Made by a program: the position numbers and the translations under genes. The notes below the pieces were generated by a model, which worked only from the letters and a program-made list of their open reading frames with translations, was not told where the DNA came from and made no database searches. Positions 52,177 to 61,533 of a DNA stretch of 64,000 nt are shown piece after piece; the stretch's first letter is position 1; each line of letters begins with the position of its first letter. Source of the DNA: Methylocystis echinoides (GTDB taxonomy: Bacteria; Pseudomonadota; Alphaproteobacteria; Rhizobiales; Beijerinckiaceae); contig NZ_CP156084.1 of NCBI RefSeq assembly GCF_040687965.1, forward strand, positions 1,853,501 to 1,917,500, in the 5' to 3' direction.

Positions 52177-53174
52177 CGGCCTTAAGCTTCGATCGTCCGG
52201 AATTGCTCTTGCTCGCGCCGGTCGCTGTCGCGGCGCTTCTGAAATCCGTGTTGCGCGGATCCACAATTTCGTCTCTGGACGGCGTTCCCGCTGACGCGCT
52301 GTCGACGCTTGTCGCAGCATCTTTGAAATTCCTCGGCCTCGCAGCGCTTCTTGCAAGCCTCATTGGGTCCGCGGGGCCATTTTTCGCGGGTGAAGAGATC
52401 GAGCGCATCGCCGAGGGCGCGGAGATCGTCATGCTGATTGATCGTAGCGGCAGCATGAATGAAACTTTTGCAGGCAGGAATCCCTCGGGCGGCGAGGAGT
52501 CCAAAGCCGCAGCCGCCAAGCGCATCCTGAAAGCCTTTGTCGACAGCCGCCGAAGCGATCTCGTCGGGGTCGTCGCCTTTTCGACGTCGCCGATGCTGGT
52601 CACGCCACTCTCCGATCACCCGAGTCTGACCAAGGCGGCGATTGACGCGATGGATCGTCCTGGTCTCGATTACACGAATATTGCGCGCGGTCTCGCCATG
52701 GCGCTGTCGGTGTTTCGCGCAGGCGACGCCGATCATTCACGCGCAATTCTTCTCGTCTCGGATGGCGCGGGCCTGATCGATCCGAAAATCCAGGACGATC
52801 TCCGTGCGGATTTTCGCAAGACGCATGTCAACCTCTATTGGCTCTTCCTGCGCACCGAAGGAAACCGGGGGATCGACGGCGCCCCCGAAGGCGACGCCGA
52901 AACGCCGCAGGCGGCGCCGGAGCGGCATCTTGATCTCTATTTCAAATCGCTCGGCGTGACTTATCGCGCGTTCGAGGCGGAAGGGGCGAAAGCGATTGAG
53001 GAAGCGTTGCGCCAGATCGATCGACTCGAACGGCGGCCTATGCACTATTTGGAGAAGCTCCCCCGTCGTGACCTGAGCGGCCTGCTTTTCGCCACGGCGC
53101 TCGGCGCGACGGCTTTGCTTCTCATCGCCAAATCCGCGGAAACACGCCTGTCGCCCCCGAGGAGGGCGTTGTGA
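52173..53174 (+). CDS. mxaC: MxaC, membrane VWA-domain protein
   Basis: The 333-residue protein has two N-terminal hydrophobic segments, a von Willebrand A domain with MIDAS motif MLIDRSGSMNETF and a C-terminal helix near residue 300. It is a BatA-like component of the maturation complex. Its ends overlap mxaA and mxaK by 4 bases. Confidence 0.92.
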   Translation: MTALSFDRPELLLLAPVAVAALLKSVLRGSTISSLDGVPADALSTLVAASLKFLGLAALLASLIGSAGPFFAGEEIERIAEGAEIVMLIDRSGSMNETFAGRNPSGGEESKAAAAKRILKAFVDSRRSDLVGVVAFSTSPMLVTPLSDHPSLTKAAIDAMDRPGLDYTNIARGLAMALSVFRAGDADHSRAILLVSDGAGLIDPKIQDDLRADFRKTHVNLYWLFLRTEGNRGIDGAPEGDAETPQAAPERHLDLYFKSLGVTYRAFEAEGAKAIEEALRQIDRLERRPMHYLEKLPRRDLSGLLFATALGATALLLIAKSAETRLSPPRRAL

Positions 53175-53761
53175 TCGAAGCCCTTCGCGCGAAATTGCTC
53201 GAGGTCTGGCGCGCGCAGCGCTCCCTACTCCTCGTCGTCGCCTGCCTTGGATTTGCGCTGGCGACGGGCTTCGAATGTATCGAATGGCGGCGCGCAATCA
53301 TGACCAACGACGTGATCGAGGGCCTTCGCGCTGGGCGAGACATACGCGTCGATCCTGAAGCGCGGCCGGAAGCGCTGCTGGCGCGCATCGCCTTCCTCAC
53401 GAAGCGCAATGAACTCGACCAGGCGCGCGGCCTTCTGGAAGCTTTGGATCATGCCGGCGACGCGCAGACGCGCGCGCCGGGGCATTATCTTCTCGCGAAT
53501 GCACTGCTGCTTTCGGCGCTGGAGCATGTCGAGAAATTGGAGCTCGACGCCGCCAGTCCTTTCGCCAATCTGTCCAAGCGCGAGTATCGCCGCGCGCTCC
53601 AGTTAAACCCTGAATTCTGGGACGCCAAATTCAATATTGACGTGGCGGCGCGGCTCCTGCGCGACTTTCCGGATTATGAACGAAAGAGCGGCGATGAACT
53701 CAGCGCCGATCCCAATAAGCTCTGGACAGACATTCCAGGTAAGCCGAAAGGCCTGCCCTGA
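53171..53761 (+). CDS. mxaK: MxaK, membrane-anchored maturation protein
   Basis: This 196-residue protein has an N-terminal membrane helix (about residues 16-34) and a periplasmic helical, TPR-like part. It lies between the two VWA proteins as in other mxa operons. The family is poorly described beyond its need in maturation. Start is the GTG overlapping the mxaC stop. Confidence 0.88.
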   Translation: MIEALRAKLLEVWRAQRSLLLVVACLGFALATGFECIEWRRAIMTNDVIEGLRAGRDIRVDPEARPEALLARIAFLTKRNELDQARGLLEALDHAGDAQTRAPGHYLLANALLLSALEHVEKLELDAASPFANLSKREYRRALQLNPEFWDAKFNIDVAARLLRDFPDYERKSGDELSADPNKLWTDIPGKPKGLP

Positions 53762-54729
53762 TGCGTCCGGACTTCCGCGATCCCCGCTTGATTCTGCTGG
53801 CGCTGGCGGCGGGGCTTCTCATCATGACGTTGGTGACGCCGCAATGGCGGGCCGCGCGATCGAGTTACGACCTTTTGGCCGTTGTCGACATCACCGGCAG
53901 CATGAATGTTCGTGACTATGCCGCCGCGGGAAGGCCAATCAGCCGTCTGGAAAGAGTCAAGGCGGCCTTGCGGGCGCTGATCGCTGGCCTGCCTTGCTCT
54001 TCGCGGGTGGCGCTTGGCGTCTTCACCGAGCGTCGACCTTTCCTGTTGTTCGAACCGGTCGACGTCTGTGAGGATTTCTCGCCTCTCGAAGCAGCGATCG
54101 CGGCGCTCGATTGGCGCATGGCTTGGGAGGGCGACAGCCGCATCTCGGCGGGCCTGTTCCGCGCCATCGATATGGCGCGAGAATTGAAGACCGACTTGCT
54201 GTTTTTCACGGACGGTCAGGAGGCCCCGCCGCTGCCGGCGTCAGGCGGCCCCGTTTTCGAAGGCAAAGCGGGAGAAACGCGCGGGTTGATCGTTGGAGTC
54301 GGCGGTTACGAACTCTCGCCTATCCCAAAATTCGACGACAGGGGACGCGAAGTCGGCTTTGTCTCGATCGACGAAGTGCCGCACGAAAGTCGCTTCGGCC
54401 TGCCGCCCAAGGACGCCGAGCAGCGCGAAGGCTATAATGCGCGCAACGCGCCATTCGGCGCGACGGCCGCGATTGGCGTGGAGCATCTTTCCTCGGTGAA
54501 AGAGGCGTATCTGCGTACGCTCTCGGAGAAGACCGGCCTGGGCTACGTCCATCTCGACGACAAGGCCGGTTTGCTCGACGCCTATCTCGCCGCCGGCGCG
54601 TCACAAACGCGCGCAGGCGCCCTTGATCTGCGGCCCTTTCTCGGCGGCGCATCCGCTCTCTGCCTATTCGGCGTCTTTTCGGTCGCTCCGCTTTTCGAAC
54701 GCTTCGCGCATAGACGGCGGTTGGCCTGA
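53761..54729 (+). CDS. mxaL: MxaL, membrane VWA-domain protein
   Basis: A 322-residue BatB-like protein: N-terminal helix, VWA domain with MIDAS VVDITGSMNVRDY, and a C-terminal helix near residues 290-312. It pairs with MxaC in the calcium-insertion machinery. The ATG shares a base with the mxaK stop. Confidence 0.92.
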   Translation: MRPDFRDPRLILLALAAGLLIMTLVTPQWRAARSSYDLLAVVDITGSMNVRDYAAAGRPISRLERVKAALRALIAGLPCSSRVALGVFTERRPFLLFEPVDVCEDFSPLEAAIAALDWRMAWEGDSRISAGLFRAIDMARELKTDLLFFTDGQEAPPLPASGGPVFEGKAGETRGLIVGVGGYELSPIPKFDDRGREVGFVSIDEVPHESRFGLPPKDAEQREGYNARNAPFGATAAIGVEHLSSVKEAYLRTLSEKTGLGYVHLDDKAGLLDAYLAAGASQTRAGALDLRPFLGGASALCLFGVFSVAPLFERFAHRRRLA

Positions 54730-54752
54730 AATAAGAAAGAGGGAGAATAAAC

Positions 54753-55277
54753 ATGAGAACATCACTGTCGCTGATCGCCTTGCTGTTCGCCGCGCCAGCG
54801 CTCGCGCACGGGCCGACGCCGATCAAAGTCGATGAAACCATTCTCATCGCCGCCGATCCCAAGACCGTGTGGGCGGTCGCAGGGAAATTTGACGGACTCG
54901 CCGCCTGGCATCCGGACGTCCAGGCCGTGAAGGCTACGGGTGGCGACGCGGCGGGCGCCGAGCGCGACGTGACGCTCAAGAAGGGCGGGGCGCTGAAGGA
55001 AGGTCTCGACGAATATGACGCGGCTGCGCACAAGCTGTCCTGGCGCATGTCCGATCCCAATCTCGAGGCGATGCCCGTCAGTTCCTATTCGCTGACCTTC
55101 ACAATCGAGCCGGCGGCCGGCGGCGGCAGTCAGGTGAAATGGTATGGGCGGCTCTATCGCGGCGACACCAGCAACGAGCCGCCGGAAAATCTAAACGACG
55201 ACGCGGCGCGCGCGGCGATCGCCCTTTATCTCCACAACGGGCTCGAGGGGCTCAAGAAGAAGATCGAAGGCAAGTAG
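54753..55277 (+). CDS. mxaD: MxaD, periplasmic SRPBCC protein
   Basis: The 174-residue precursor has a signal peptide (ending ALAHG) and one START/SRPBCC-type domain with KFDGLAAWHPDVQAVKATGG. MxaD is thought to stimulate the interaction between methanol dehydrogenase and cytochrome cL. It follows mxaL by 23 bases. It is the last clear structural gene of the operon. Confidence 0.92.
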   Translation: MRTSLSLIALLFAAPALAHGPTPIKVDETILIAADPKTVWAVAGKFDGLAAWHPDVQAVKATGGDAAGAERDVTLKKGGALKEGLDEYDAAAHKLSWRMSDPNLEAMPVSSYSLTFTIEPAAGGGSQVKWYGRLYRGDTSNEPPENLNDDAARAAIALYLHNGLEGLKKKIEGK

Positions 55278-55589
55278 CGTGACGCGATCCACCCTCGCCA
55301 AAGCAGGGCTTGCGCTTGTGGGGCGTCTTCTCCGCGCCGCTTGCGGCGGAGAGGAGCGCGCCAGCGCTCCCCAAGCCAAATGTTGGCGGACGACGGGCGC
55401 GGCGAGGGCTATGCGGAAATCCTATTGGGGCTTCGTAAGTGGCGAAGGCGGCAGGCCGGCGTCAGACCTGTGGAGAGCTTTGCCCGCATTCTTACAACTT
55501 GCGCCACAAGGGGGTCGCGCGCGAAGACGCATTGAGTCGGCTTTCCGCGCGTTATCGAGACGCCAAAGCGATTCCGGTGAACCAGGCGC
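55278..55589 (+). pseudogene. Possible remnant of a further mxa gene
   Basis: Two overlapping frames show patches of protein-like sequence: GRGEGYAEILLGLRKW in one, then YNLRHKGVAREDALSRLSAR in another. Neither frame alone gives a start-to-stop gene with a ribosome site. In other methylotrophs mxaE or mxaH can follow mxaD, so a decayed or frameshifted gene is plausible. The call is tentative. Confidence 0.3.
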
Positions 55590-56222
55590 TCACACCAGTT
55601 TCATCGCAACCTTGTTTTCAACCGCGATGCGGAGGAGGTCCGCTTTCGAGCGCGCTCCAAGCTTGCGCTTGAGCAGGATGCAATTGTTCGCGACCGTCTT
55701 ATACGAGACCTTCAGGATGTGCGCGATCTCGGTCATGTCCTTGCCATTGGCGAGATTGCGCAGGATTTCGATCTCCCGGCCATTTAACGCGTCCAGCGGA
55801 TTCTTGGTCAGGCTCTGATCGGCGAAAGCCAGTCTGAGCGCCAGATTGTTGGAGAGAAAGCGTTCCCCCGCTTCGACCGATCGAATCGCCTTGATGAAGA
55901 TCTTAGGATCTTCGCTTTTCGCCAGATAGCCCCGCGCGCCCCGTTCGATCGCGCGGGCTGCAAAAACCGGATCGTCGTTCATGGTGAAGACAATGACTCT
56001 TGCGCCGGGGTTGCGCTTCAGCAACAGACGAAGCAGTTCGAAGCCCGAGACGCCGGGAAGATTGATGTCCAGCACCACCACATCCGGAGCGGTCGAAGCG
56101 TATTTTTCCAGCGCTTCGTCAGCATTGTGGGCCTCGAACACTTCGATGTCCTTTTGCCCCGAGAGCATGCCTCGGCAGCCCTCGATCACCATCGGATGGT
56201 CGTCGACGATCAGAACGCGCAT
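55590..56222 (-). CDS. mxaB: MxaB-type response regulator (NarL/FixJ family)
   Basis: The 210-residue protein has a receiver domain with DDH near the N-terminus, phosphoacceptor Asp52 (VVVLDINLPG) and a LuxR-type helix-turn-helix (LNGREIEILRNLANGKDMTE; KVSYKTVANNCILLKRKLGA). Its place beside the mxa operon, and its overall form, match MxaB, which is needed for mxa expression in methylotrophs. It is divergent from the histidine kinase next to it. Confidence 0.83.
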   Translation of the reverse strand: MRVLIVDDHPMVIEGCRGMLSGQKDIEVFEAHNADEALEKYASTAPDVVVLDINLPGVSGFELLRLLLKRNPGARVIVFTMNDDPVFAARAIERGARGYLAKSEDPKIFIKAIRSVEAGERFLSNNLALRLAFADQSLTKNPLDALNGREIEILRNLANGKDMTEIAHILKVSYKTVANNCILLKRKLGARSKADLLRIAVENKVAMKLV

Positions 56223-56324
56223 GACGATTTTTCTTGCTGTGAGCCTCTATCTTTGTTGTGAAAAGCCTGCGCGGTGTCAATCGTCTTGTCGCGACTTCGA
56301 GGCCATTCTTTCCCGGGCGACGGC

Positions 56325-57722
56325 ATGATCTCTCTGAAGGCAGGGTTGAGCTGGCTCATCGGCCTGGCGCTGCTGGCGACGCTCCTGATCAATCTCACCA
56401 TTCAGTTGATGCACGCCGGACCGCGCGTTCGCGCTGAGGCAGGAAGTAATCTCCGTCTTGCCAGGGAATTTGTCCTGACAACGATTGCAACTCTTCCCGA
56501 TAACGAAGATCCCGCACCGGCGTTGCGCAGGCTTTATGCAAATCTCGGCAGCCTGCGTCACGTCGACATCAGGATACTCGAACGTGGCGAAGCGCCGCCC
56601 GCGCTGTGGCCTCGAAGCGGCGACGCTTCCGATGATGATCCGCCCGCATGGTTCGTCAAGATGGTCGATGTCCCGCCGCCACGGGTCATCATCGTTCCAA
56701 TCCGCATCCACGACCGCGAATTTGGCGGCGTGGCGATCGTCTCAAATCCGCTCGACGAACTCGGGGAGATCTGGTCCGATATGACGCGGCTCGCATCGAT
56801 CAGCCTTATGGTGACCCTTGCGATCATCGTTCTCATGCTCGTCCTCGTGCGATTTTCGCTCACGCCTTTTTCTGCCCTGCAGGCCGGTCTCGCGGATTTG
56901 GAGACCGGTAAGAGCGGCGTCAGGATCGCACCGGGCGGCGCCTCGGAGTTTCGAAACATTTCCAGCGCGCTCAATTCACTGGCGACGACGCTCGATCGGG
57001 TGCGTCAGGAAAACCGCGATCTCGTCAACCAACTCATCGACATTCAGGACAGCGAGCGCAAGGAAATCGCCCGGGACCTCCACGACGAAGCCGGACCATG
57101 TCTCTTCTCGATCCGCGCGGCGTCCGCTTCGCTACAGGAAGCAGTTGCTCAATCTCCGCCCAATACGGCGCGAATCCAACAAATCTGCGCGATCGTCGAC
57201 ACGGCGAGCGAAACGCTGCAGCTGTTGATCGGGGGGCTGCTCGGAAGATTGCGGCCGAAGGGCCTGTCCGAACTCGGGCTCGAGGCGGCGCTCAAGAGCC
57301 TTTTCGCCTCCTGGTCGCTCGGCCATCCAGAGGTCGAGTTACGGCTGTTGGCGCCACATGATTTGTCATCGCTCGACGAAACGACCGCCTTCACCGCGTA
57401 TCGCGTCGTTCAGGAGAGCGTCACCAATATCTTTCGACACGCCAAGGCGAGTTGGGCTCAGGTGAGCATCGAATTCGGATGGGAGAGGATCGAAGAGCGG
57501 GGCGAAAGCGAAGCGGACGAGCTCCCGAGATTGACCCTGGTTGTCGAGGACAATGGAATTGGCGTTTCGGAACAACGTCGGTCGGGGATGGGCTTGCTCG
57601 GGATGCGCGAACGTGTGCAGGGACGGGGCGGCACGATGAAAGTCGAGCGACGGGCGCAGGGCGGCACACGGGTGATCGTCGCGCTCCCGATCGGCGATGA
57701 AGAAGAGCCGGACCGCCGGTAG
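56325..57722 (+). CDS. Sensor histidine kinase paired with the MxaB-type regulator
   Basis: The 465-residue protein has two membrane helices (about 9-28 and 148-170) around a periplasmic sensor domain. It then has a HAMP linker, a HisKA_3 dimerisation domain with His253 (ERKEIARDLHDEAGP) and an ATPase domain with VVEDNGIG and GLLGMRERV. This is the kinase type that pairs with NarL/LuxR regulators. The ATG at 56325 places the first helix at the N-terminus; a GTG at 56274 is a longer option. The signal is unknown. Confidence 0.88.
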   Translation: MISLKAGLSWLIGLALLATLLINLTIQLMHAGPRVRAEAGSNLRLAREFVLTTIATLPDNEDPAPALRRLYANLGSLRHVDIRILERGEAPPALWPRSGDASDDDPPAWFVKMVDVPPPRVIIVPIRIHDREFGGVAIVSNPLDELGEIWSDMTRLASISLMVTLAIIVLMLVLVRFSLTPFSALQAGLADLETGKSGVRIAPGGASEFRNISSALNSLATTLDRVRQENRDLVNQLIDIQDSERKEIARDLHDEAGPCLFSIRAASASLQEAVAQSPPNTARIQQICAIVDTASETLQLLIGGLLGRLRPKGLSELGLEAALKSLFASWSLGHPEVELRLLAPHDLSSLDETTAFTAYRVVQESVTNIFRHAKASWAQVSIEFGWERIEERGESEADELPRLTLVVEDNGIGVSEQRRSGMGLLGMRERVQGRGGTMKVERRAQGGTRVIVALPIGDEEEPDRR

Positions 57723-57861
57723 GGCGTTCCTGGGACGCACATCTTTGAGTGGGAAAATGTGGAAAAAGCGATGGGGAAATTTTCAGGCTGATTGAACCGC
57801 GCCTGGTCGTTATTTTAAGGCGAGGGCTTTGTCTCAAGCCCGCCCAAAGGAGGAAATCATC

Positions 57862-57939
57862 ATGACCTGGTCAAACCCGTTGATCGTCGAAGTATGCGTC
57901 GGCATGGAAATCACCAGCTACGAGTCGGCTGAAATCTGA
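57862..57939 (+). CDS. pqqA: PqqA, precursor peptide of PQQ
   Basis: A 25-residue peptide with the crosslinked residues Glu16 and Tyr20 in EVCVGMEITSYESAEI, the PqqA signature. Glu and Tyr of PqqA become the skeleton of pyrroloquinoline quinone, the cofactor of MxaF. A strong ribosome site (AAAGGAGG) precedes the ATG. pqqBCDE do not follow in this window, so it is a separate copy or distant from the rest. Confidence 0.95.
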   Translation: MTWSNPLIVEVCVGMEITSYESAEI

Positions 57940-58382
57940 GCCGTAGACGACTCCGCTCGCGACGTGGCTGTAGCTGCGTCGCGACGAAGTTGTCGCGGGG
58001 ACGAATGCGGTCCGCGTCCCGGTCTCCCGAGCCCTTGTCCTGGTATTCAGTTCGAGATCTCTTTGTGCGTTCAAACAGATTGAATAGCGTCGCTTTCTTC
58101 TTGCGTTCGATCGACCACCCCTCGCTGGCAAGCTGTTCGTGAACCCACGCACCCGGTATTTCGGCGACGGCAGACAAACATGCAGGCGCTGCAGCGCGCC
58201 TTAGCAAGGCGTTTCGTCCCTGTTTTGGCGTTTAGCCGTTACCGCAAGCCCGATGGTTTCGCCGTCTCTGTCTCCCATGCGTCAGGCCACGGGCGACAAG
58301 CCGTCGTATAAAAAACTTTGCAGGCTCCTCTGCCGCAACCCCCGGCCCGCTCCATCTATAGCGATAGCTCTAGGAGAGTGAG
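57940..58382. other. Intergenic region after pqqA (443 bp)
   Basis: No convincing gene or structure was seen. Minus-strand open frames here lack ribosome sites and coding character. A short inverted repeat right after pqqA (near 57,955-57,995, GTCGCGAC-like elements) could end the pqqA transcript but has no T-run. Confidence 0.45.
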
Positions 58383-58607
58383 ATGCAGGTCACGCTGACC
58401 ATCGACCGGGCCGACGCGGAAATGCTCTTACGAAGCTTAGAGCATCGACACGAGCGCTTGTGCGATATCCGGCGGCAGCTTTGCGAGCCGGATCCTCAGG
58501 ATGAGCTCGAGCGTGAGGAGGCTGCCTTTTTCCAAGAGGAAGACGCGGCCGTCGCACGCGCCATCAGCGCGTTGCGCACGCTCCTGGCTGTCAGGCCCGC
58601 AGAATGA
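58383..58607 (+). CDS. Small hypothetical protein
   Basis: This 74-residue acidic, helical protein has no membrane segment or signal. The ATG follows AGGAGAGTGAG, a good ribosome site. It is coupled to the next gene through an ATGA overlap. Family not recognised. Confidence 0.62.
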   Translation: MQVTLTIDRADAEMLLRSLEHRHERLCDIRRQLCEPDPQDELEREEAAFFQEEDAAVARAISALRTLLAVRPAE

Positions 58608-58945
58608 AGGATGCCGTTCATGGACGGCAAAGGCATCTCGTGACTGCGTCTGCGCCGCACCCCGACACGCCGCCAATGGCGTGTGTGCGATGTCTCGATA
58701 TCGCCGATCGCTGGTTGACCTCGTGCGGCGGGGGCCAGTGCAACGCGGCGTTCCTCACATTCGCCAGCTTCTCCGATGAAAGCCTTGCCGACCAGTGCAT
58801 CTCGCGGTGGGGCCTGGACCAGCCTCAGGGGGAGGACAACGATTTAACCTGGTTCGAGGCGCACGAGGCAGACCGGGATTTGCTGATCTGGGCTTTCTCG
58901 GCGCTACGCGCGTTCGCCACCCAAACAAATCCTCCGCCACGCTGA
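58604..58945 (+). CDS. Small hypothetical cysteine-containing protein
   Basis: The 113-residue protein contains CVRCLDIADRW and TSCGGGQC, two close cysteine pairs that could bind a metal. It starts inside the stop codon of the preceding gene. No known family recognised; the overlap and reading-frame quality support it moderately. Confidence 0.5.
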   Translation: MKDAVHGRQRHLVTASAPHPDTPPMACVRCLDIADRWLTSCGGGQCNAAFLTFASFSDESLADQCISRWGLDQPQGEDNDLTWFEAHEADRDLLIWAFSALRAFATQTNPPPR

Positions 58946-59115
58946 TTTCAAGCGGCGCCCCGCAAGCCGCATCGTAGCCTCCGGCCGTTGCGCGGCGCTC
59001 TGAGCCGCCCGCGCCGGACGACCGCCCGCGCATGACGCAGGCGGTCACATGATTATGGCCGCCGCTATTTATCTCAGGCTATCGGCAAGACCGCAGGGCC
59101 GAACGCCGCAAGTAA

Positions 59116-59352
59116 TCACCAGCGGCGCCAGTACGGCCTGCGCCAGCCCCAGCCGCCCCATTGGCCGCCGCGACGGCAACCGCCCCAGGGTCCGCGATGC
59201 CCATAAGGGCCGCATCCGCCGTATACTTTTTCAACCGGCGCATCGACGCCGTCCATCTTTTGGAGGGGCATCGCCTGCGCCGCTCCCGGGCCAAACGCAA
59301 ATGCAAGGCCGACGCTCAAGGCGACTGAAACAAGAAAGGATCTAAAGCTCAT
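59116..59352 (-). CDS. Secreted Gly/Cys-rich peptide (GCG_CRPN-type)
   Basis: The 78-residue product has a signal peptide (cleavage near AQA), then EKVYGGCGPYGHRGPWGGCR and a Gly/Trp/Arg-rich tail. This pattern matches the small secreted GCG_CRPN prefix proteins common in Hyphomicrobiales. Function is unknown. The region 59353-59686 between it and the lipoprotein gene shows no other feature I can name. Confidence 0.75.
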   Translation of the reverse strand: MSFRSFLVSVALSVGLAFAFGPGAAQAMPLQKMDGVDAPVEKVYGGCGPYGHRGPWGGCRRGGQWGGWGWRRPYWRRW

Positions 59353-59686
59353 TCAAACCTCCCAAGCGGACAACGGGTCAACGCTATTAAGAGCCTGTCC
59401 GCGCGTGCGAATTTACAACGGACACAGACGGGCGCCATTGAAATCTGGCGGGAAGGTAAAAGCCGCGGCCGAGCGCAAGGCGCTCCGCCGAAACCATCGA
59501 TCGGACGTATTGTCGCGTCTCGACCTGGGTTGAATTCTGCTGGCGATCTCGATGCTGTTCCAGCGCAAGCGCGGCGGGCGCGTTATTGAAGTCTTCACTA
59601 TGAACACATCAAATGCAACGCAACGGGTTAACCAATTTCATCTTGGTGTTACAGTTTACCATCCCGTCGCGTTTCGAAGGTGCAAC

Positions 59687-59908
59687 ATGTTCCTGCGTTC
59701 TGCTTCGATCGTCGCGACCCTGGCGACAGCATTGTCCTCATGCGCAAGCGTCACTGAATCGAAGGGGCAGTTTCCCGATCGCTCATTTTTCGCCCTTTAC
59801 AATGAGCGTTGCGACTGCCCCGATCAGAATAAGTCAAGAGTCTCGACCTCCTACCCCGACGCCGCTTCTGCAACGGCAGACTGGCTGAACGCCGAGATGC
59901 GCCCGTAA
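59687..59908 (+). CDS. Small putative lipoprotein
   Basis: The 73-residue protein has a short signal peptide with lipobox LSSC, then a small mature domain with NERCDCPDQ. The ATG at 59687 follows GAAGG. The longer upstream reading adds a poor N-terminus. Function unknown. The segment 59909-60125 holds nothing recognised. Confidence 0.6.
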   Translation: MFLRSASIVATLATALSSCASVTESKGQFPDRSFFALYNERCDCPDQNKSRVSTSYPDAASATADWLNAEMRP

Positions 59909-60125
59909 GTCGCCTGCAGAGCCTGCTGCGGGGCCAGTGCGCGACAGCATCGAGCGCCAAAGGACGGGCCGCGAGTTATCGCTGCTCGACCGACGCAGGC
60001 GCTTATGGAACGCACACTTGCTGCTGTGATCGCCATTGCCGCTGCTTTTTTTCTGTCGCCACGGCGTCTGGCCCGATGGCGCATCCGTGACCGCAGGCGA
60101 TCACAGAGTCGTCTTGCCGGAGGAC

Positions 60126-61337
60126 TTAAAATGGCGACTCAATCCCGGTTTTCACGAGGAAGAGCAGACAGCCGACCACGGCGCCAATCACCGTGCCGTT
60201 GATTCTGATGAATTGCAGGTCATTGTCCACGGCGCGCTCGATGAGCTCGGCGAAGGCCTTGCTTTCGTAGCTTCCCACGACTTCCGCAATGCGCTCGACG
60301 AGCGCGGTCTGAAGCGGCAGAAGCTCCATGCCGACAGAGGCGAGCACGGCGTCGAGCTCCTGTTGCGTCTTGGCGTCCGCGCGCAAGCGTTCGCCTAAGG
60401 CGGCCAGAACGCCGGCGACGGCCGCCCGCCGCTCTTCATCAGCGCCTTTGCGGCCGTGGGCGCGGGCGTCGAACAGCGATGCAAGCCAGACTTCGAAGTT
60501 CGGGCTTTCGATCATCCGCGCGACCCAGTCCTGCAGGCGGTTCGCATTTTCGCGCGAGAGAAGCGCGGTCCTGATCCTCGCCTGCGCGGTGTCGATCAGG
60601 ACTCTCCGCGAGGCGTTGTTCTTGTCGCTCAGCTCTCGCAGCAGCCGCTCCAGACCCTCCAGAATTGCGCGCATGACTTGCCGATCGAAGCTGCGGCGCA
60701 GCAGCCCTTGCCGCCGCCTTGCCGCGGATTCATTGAGATGCCCCGCCTTTCGGTGCAGAAACGATTGCGCCGTTTGCAGGACGTCGTCGAGCAGGGCGGC
60801 GTCGAGGCCGGTTTCGCTCAATGCGTTGGTCGCGATGTCGAGAAGCGGCCGGAGGTCCGACTTGCGCAAAGCCGGCCTGAGCATCTTTGCGGCGAGAACG
60901 CCTGTCTCGCGCATCGGCGCGGTTTCGAAGAAGTGATCCGTCGCCCTGCGCGCGTTCGCTTCGACGCTCAGCCAGTCCCCGAGTCGGCGCGCCGGTTCGG
61001 CGCTTCGGATGGCGACGGCCAGACTCTCGGCGGACAGGAAATTCTTTCCAAGAAAATTGGCGAGCCCCTGGCCGATGCGGTCCTTGTTCATCGGCACGAT
61101 GGCCGTGTGCGGAATGGGAAGCCCCAGGGGCCTACGAAACAGCGCCGTCACCGCGAACCAGTCAGCGATCCCGCCAACGAGAGACGCCTCCGCCGCGGCG
61201 CGGACGAGCCTTGTCCAGAAGCTTCGCTCGTCGAAAGCGAAGGTGAGCAGAAACACGGCGGCCATCGCCACGAGCAAGCCCGTCGCAAGAGTCCGCCGCG
61301 TCGGCGGAAAAAGAGGGCGCGCGTGGCCTGCGTTCAT
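60126..61337 (-). CDS. DUF445 family membrane protein
   Basis: The 403-residue protein has an N-terminal membrane helix, the conserved segment GGIADWFAVTALFRRPLGLP, INGTVIGAVVGCLLF as the C-terminal helix and a long helical middle. This is typical of DUF445 (YheB/YjiN-like) proteins, whose role is unknown. The ATG at 61337 was taken; a TTG three codons upstream is possible. It is divergent from the next operon. Confidence 0.88.
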   Translation of the reverse strand: MNAGHARPLFPPTRRTLATGLLVAMAAVFLLTFAFDERSFWTRLVRAAAEASLVGGIADWFAVTALFRRPLGLPIPHTAIVPMNKDRIGQGLANFLGKNFLSAESLAVAIRSAEPARRLGDWLSVEANARRATDHFFETAPMRETGVLAAKMLRPALRKSDLRPLLDIATNALSETGLDAALLDDVLQTAQSFLHRKAGHLNESAARRRQGLLRRSFDRQVMRAILEGLERLLRELSDKNNASRRVLIDTAQARIRTALLSRENANRLQDWVARMIESPNFEVWLASLFDARAHGRKGADEERRAAVAGVLAALGERLRADAKTQQELDAVLASVGMELLPLQTALVERIAEVVGSYESKAFAELIERAVDNDLQFIRINGTVIGAVVGCLLFLVKTGIESPF

Positions 61338-61533
61338 CTCCCTCAACCTGATCGCGCCTCGCCTCGCTTCAAGAGACGCCCGACCGGCTGGGTGCGCGGC
61401 TCCAGGACGCCGCGCCGCTTGAAGCGGGGTCGACCGGCCCTATCACTTCACTCATCTCGGGACGAAGCCGATCTTCGACAAAGGCCTCGAACCGCAACGA
61501 CGGCGGGCCCATCCAGCACCTCGGAGCTTCATC

